NCBI GenBank assembly: GCA_001584585.1
Contig: LSYV01000012.1
Location: 2,137,640 to 2,161,017 of the forward strand
Length of the DNA: 23,378 nucleotides
Source: Gonium pectorale
Lineage: Eukaryota; Chlorophyta; Chlorophyceae; Chlamydomonadales; Volvocaceae
Direction of reading: 5' to 3'
The position numbers were made by a program, and so were the translations under genes. The notes beneath the pieces were generated by a model. That model worked only from the letters and a program-made list of their open reading frames with translations, searched no databases and had not been told where the DNA came from. Positions 20,664-23,378 of the stretch are shown one piece after another (position 1 is the stretch's first letter; every line of letters starts with the position of its first letter).

Positions 20664-22957
20664 AGCAACGACGATACAAATGCCACGCACATTGCAATTT
20701 GCTAGCTTGAAATTGTGAAACCAACACGCTTAAGTGCTCACTCGGACGGACCCACATGAAATACGGCGCCGACCACAACCGATACCGCGGACAAGCAGGG
20801 GTACTACTCTCGCCTCCCCTCTCAAGTCTCAACACATTGCCGCAGCGCTCCAGCCCAACAGGTACGTGCGCGACTCTCTTCACCACTACCACAACAAAGC
20901 AAAGTCATATGTCGGCGCACGACGGGGTCCAGCCCCTTCTCTCCCTGCGTGTAACACAAGACGACACGAGCGCACATCCTGCAACGGTATCCTCCCCATG
21001 TCTCCAGGCGCCTCCGTCTGTCCTCTCCTCAGGCTTTGTAAAAAGGAATACATTCCAATTCTTCGGATGCTTCGGGAAGTATATACGACATCCACGGCAC
21101 GACATGGCTTGCCGGCGAAGCAAAGCGTTGTCGCACCCAAACCGGCCAAACACGGCTGCCCACCACACGTGCGGGCCACCCCCCCCATACATGACTGGCC
21201 CAACAGGCACAGCCTTTGACTCGGCCCTCGACCATACAGGCCTTTGTGGCGCCCGGCTGTAGCGGCCTTCGCCGGCACCAGCACGGAACAGCCAAGCGCA
21301 CCGCCCGCAGCCGACCAGCTAGAGCAGCGCTGCTATGAACGTGAAAGCGCCACTCCTACAAACGCTTATCGTACGCTTGTCGTGTATATAGTACAACAGG
21401 TAACGGTCCCGCAATGAGCGTCAGTCACGCGACGCTGGCGCCCACGCGACGTGACGCCCCCGGCCCCTGCGACGCATGCCGCCAGGCCGGGATCTAACAT
21501 GCTGTGCTCCGTACGACACGTCACGCGCCGAACGAACAAACCAAACAACGGCAACGTACCCCCCAAAGCAGCAAACCTTGCGACAGGAGCCAAAGGGTTA
21601 AGCAAGGCACACACATACACGAAGCACGGCACGGCCGGCGAGAGCCCAAAACATACGCAGTACGAAAAACCCACCGAAAGAGGACACAGACAGCGGGCAG
21701 GACGGGACAGGGCACACGACCGTCAGTGCAAGCTCGCACACTATCCTCGCGCTCTTGCTTGTGTCCTGGGATGCCCACCCGACGTGCGCGCGTGCTTGCG
21801 GCCAATCGCCGGCAATGCAGGCGCATCCGCGCGGGATGGATTAGAGAATGACGCTTGTCCACAGCGCCATGCTTCCGAGGCATGGGGCGCGGGCCCGAAA
21901 GACACAATTGAATGGTCAGGCGTCGAAGACGGCTCAGCCAGTCGGGAGCCCTAATGAGACCCAGCCAGTAGGCTTAGGCAGGGAAGCACGGGGCCATGAG
22001 CCAAAGGAAGCAGGTCAGCCGGCCAGAGAACAGGCGGGAGAGGCCGCCACCAAAAGTCGCCTTCAGCGCGCATGTTTGCATGGCGCCCCGGCTCAGTAGG
22101 AGACGGAGCCAGCATAGGCGCAATGCCGCTGTCGCCCATCTGCCCGTCAAGCCGCACCATGGGAGCTGCGTTGCGACGGATTGGAGCGGGAAGACCCTAC
22201 GACGGCACCTTCCAGAATGCCCCACCGCAAAGCAAACATGACCCGGCGCAAGTCCTGTTCCAAACAAAAGGCATTAAGGAGCTTTCCAATCATCAAAAGG
22301 AAACACCCATGGCAGGACCCCGTTGCTCCATTCAGAGGTCCCGCCACCCCACGTCGCCGCGTGGGTAAAAAGGGGGGACCTATCCGGCTAGGGCCTGGAA
22401 TGCGCCCTCCGTCGCGCCGAGCATCTCGCATCTCTCTCCCTCTGTGCCTTTCTGAGGGACACCCAAAATATGGTATGGAAATATAAGCAGCGCACTAGCT
22501 GGATGGATGGAGCCGTCGGACCCCTGTTTTCTCTCTCATGGCTCAAGCAACCAAAATTTGTGCAGCAGCACCGCTCACGTCGGGTCAACAGTGGGGCAAA
22601 AAGTGCCGCTCGCCCTCTTCCAACCGCGGTCCTTCCAACGTCAAAACAGGCGCGGCACACTCGCTCTCTCCGTCTCTCGGTAACGTCCGGCAGCAACCGT
22701 ACGGTAGGATACAGGCAGAGCGCGCCACGCCGCAATGCAACCACTCTGGTGTCGACGCGCAACAAGCACAGCTGTTCCGCCACCCAACAAATGGCCGCGC
22801 CAACCCTCATAATGCTTCCAACGGGCCTAAAAGGGTAATGGGAGTAACAGCCAGACCATCCCTCCACCATACATGTTGCCATCTTGCCAGCACCAGTACC
22901 GGCCGCAGAATCATCGGCGCAGACAGCCATTGCTCACGTGAGACTGCTCCGTGAGTC
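20664..22957 (-). other. A/C-rich stretch (plus strand), possible long 3' UTR of the minus-strand gene
   Basis: No coding sequence is supported. The plus strand is rich in A and C (CACCACTACCACAACAAAGC, ACACACATACACGAAGC), so the minus strand is G/T-rich, the mirror of the copy C 3' UTR. That favours a transcribed minus-strand tail, but an untranscribed spacer or a UTR intron cannot be excluded. Confidence 0.35.
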
Positions 22958-23246
22958 CTAGAAGAGCGCCGGCGGGGCATCGCGGACGTCCACCAGCCGC
23001 CACACGGCGGCTCCGCCAGCGGAGACCTCCTCCCGGCGGAACGTCACGGCGAGGCGCTCCGTGGTGGTGAACGCCTCGGGCAGCGGCGAGGCGCGGCTGG
23101 TCTGCGTGCCCGCCGTCGCCACCACCGCCGTCATCACCACCTCCCGCGGCTGCTGCGGCTGCTGCTGCTGGTTTGCGGCTGCAGCCCCCGGGCTGCCCGC
23201 ATGCAGCTGCTCCACCTCCACCTCCAGCCGCTGCATCGTCACGCAC
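22958..23246 (-). CDS. Last exon of an unrecognised minus-strand gene (5' partial)
   Basis: On the minus strand the exon starts after a good acceptor (GTCGCCCAG, bases 23255-23247) and ends with TAG at 22960-22958, giving about 95 residues. The sequence starts VTMQRLEVEVEQL, has a Gln/Pro run (QQQQPQQP), then a compact part containing ERLAVTFRREE and ending WRLVDVRDAPPALF. Codon use is strongly G/C-ending, as in the other genes, which supports coding. The ending in strand-turn-WRLVDV could be the last strands of an NTF2/Tim44-like fold, but I cannot name the family. The rest of the gene lies to the right of the window. It converges on copy C. Confidence 0.6.
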
Positions 23247-23378
23247 CTGGGCGACGGCACAACGCAAGGGCATTCGGGGGCGTTAGCAGGGTCAAGGCGC
23301 TTGGGGTGCGTTCTCCTACCGCTCACATTGCACACAAGCGTGGAGTGCCTCAGCCAACGGCAGTGCATGGCCGATCGT
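23247..23378 (-). other. Probable intron of the minus-strand gene
   Basis: Reading on the minus strand, a cytosine-rich tract and a CTAAC branch-like word precede the acceptor at 23247. Candidate donors are GTGAGC at 23326 and GTAGGA at 23319. Either an upstream exon covers about 23327-23378 or the intron runs past the window edge; the sequence here does not decide it. Confidence 0.4.

Noticed and set aside
22388..22930. 180-residue minus-strand frame next to the last exon of the minus-strand gene
   Set aside because: The composition is mixed with many Cys and Arg, with no domain pattern and no preference for G/C-ending codons. It lies in the probable 3' UTR.
1..23378. tRNA, rRNA, CRISPR arrays, bacterial operons or insertion sequences
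   Set aside because: No cloverleaf with A and B boxes, no rRNA core sequence, no regular spacer array and no transposase-like frame was seen. The many introns mark the DNA as nuclear eukaryotic.

Overview
The window is nuclear DNA from a green alga, most likely of the Chlamydomonas/Volvox group (Chlamydomonadales). The evidence is high G+C, coding exons that strongly prefer G/C-ending codons, many short GT-AG introns (mostly 110-550 bases), alanine/glycine-rich loops, and a Ser-Pro-Pro hinge like those of volvocalean extracellular glycoproteins. The organism is inferred from style, not from a matched gene.

The main content is a head-to-tail array of three related plus-strand genes for DOMON-cytochrome b561 membrane proteins (CYBDOM family). 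Copy A (184-1963) shows only its last three exons, because the gene starts upstream of the window. Copy B (4424-9893) can be followed from start to stop through 14 exons (721 aa). Copy C (12728-19278) can be followed through 15 exons (784 aa). I built both models from consensus splice sites, reading-frame continuity and exon-by-exon agreement between copies; all phases close without an internal stop. Each complete protein has a signal peptide, a six-cysteine N-terminal module I cannot assign with confidence, a variable hinge, a DOMON domain with a candidate Met/His haem pair, and a five-helix b561 core with four haem-ligand histidines. The array probably encodes related surface redox proteins that carry electrons across a membrane, for example to ferric iron or another external acceptor. 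The acceptor is inference.

The spacers A-B (1964-4423) and B-C (9894-12727) show no convincing coding sequence. The B-C spacer contains a dense GTAC cluster and two closely related perfect hairpins 170 bases apart. After copy C, base composition flips strand near 20.5-20.7 kb: the left side is G/T-rich on plus and the right side A/C-rich. Candidate TGTAA polyadenylation signals face each other there. This suggests that copy C and a minus-strand gene, whose last exon is at 22958-23246, are convergent with long 3' UTRs.

The most interesting points are the mosaic identity among the three copies (some exons and introns nearly identical next to strongly diverged ones), the Pro-rich hinge and extra intron found only in copy C, the six-cysteine module, and the paired hairpins.
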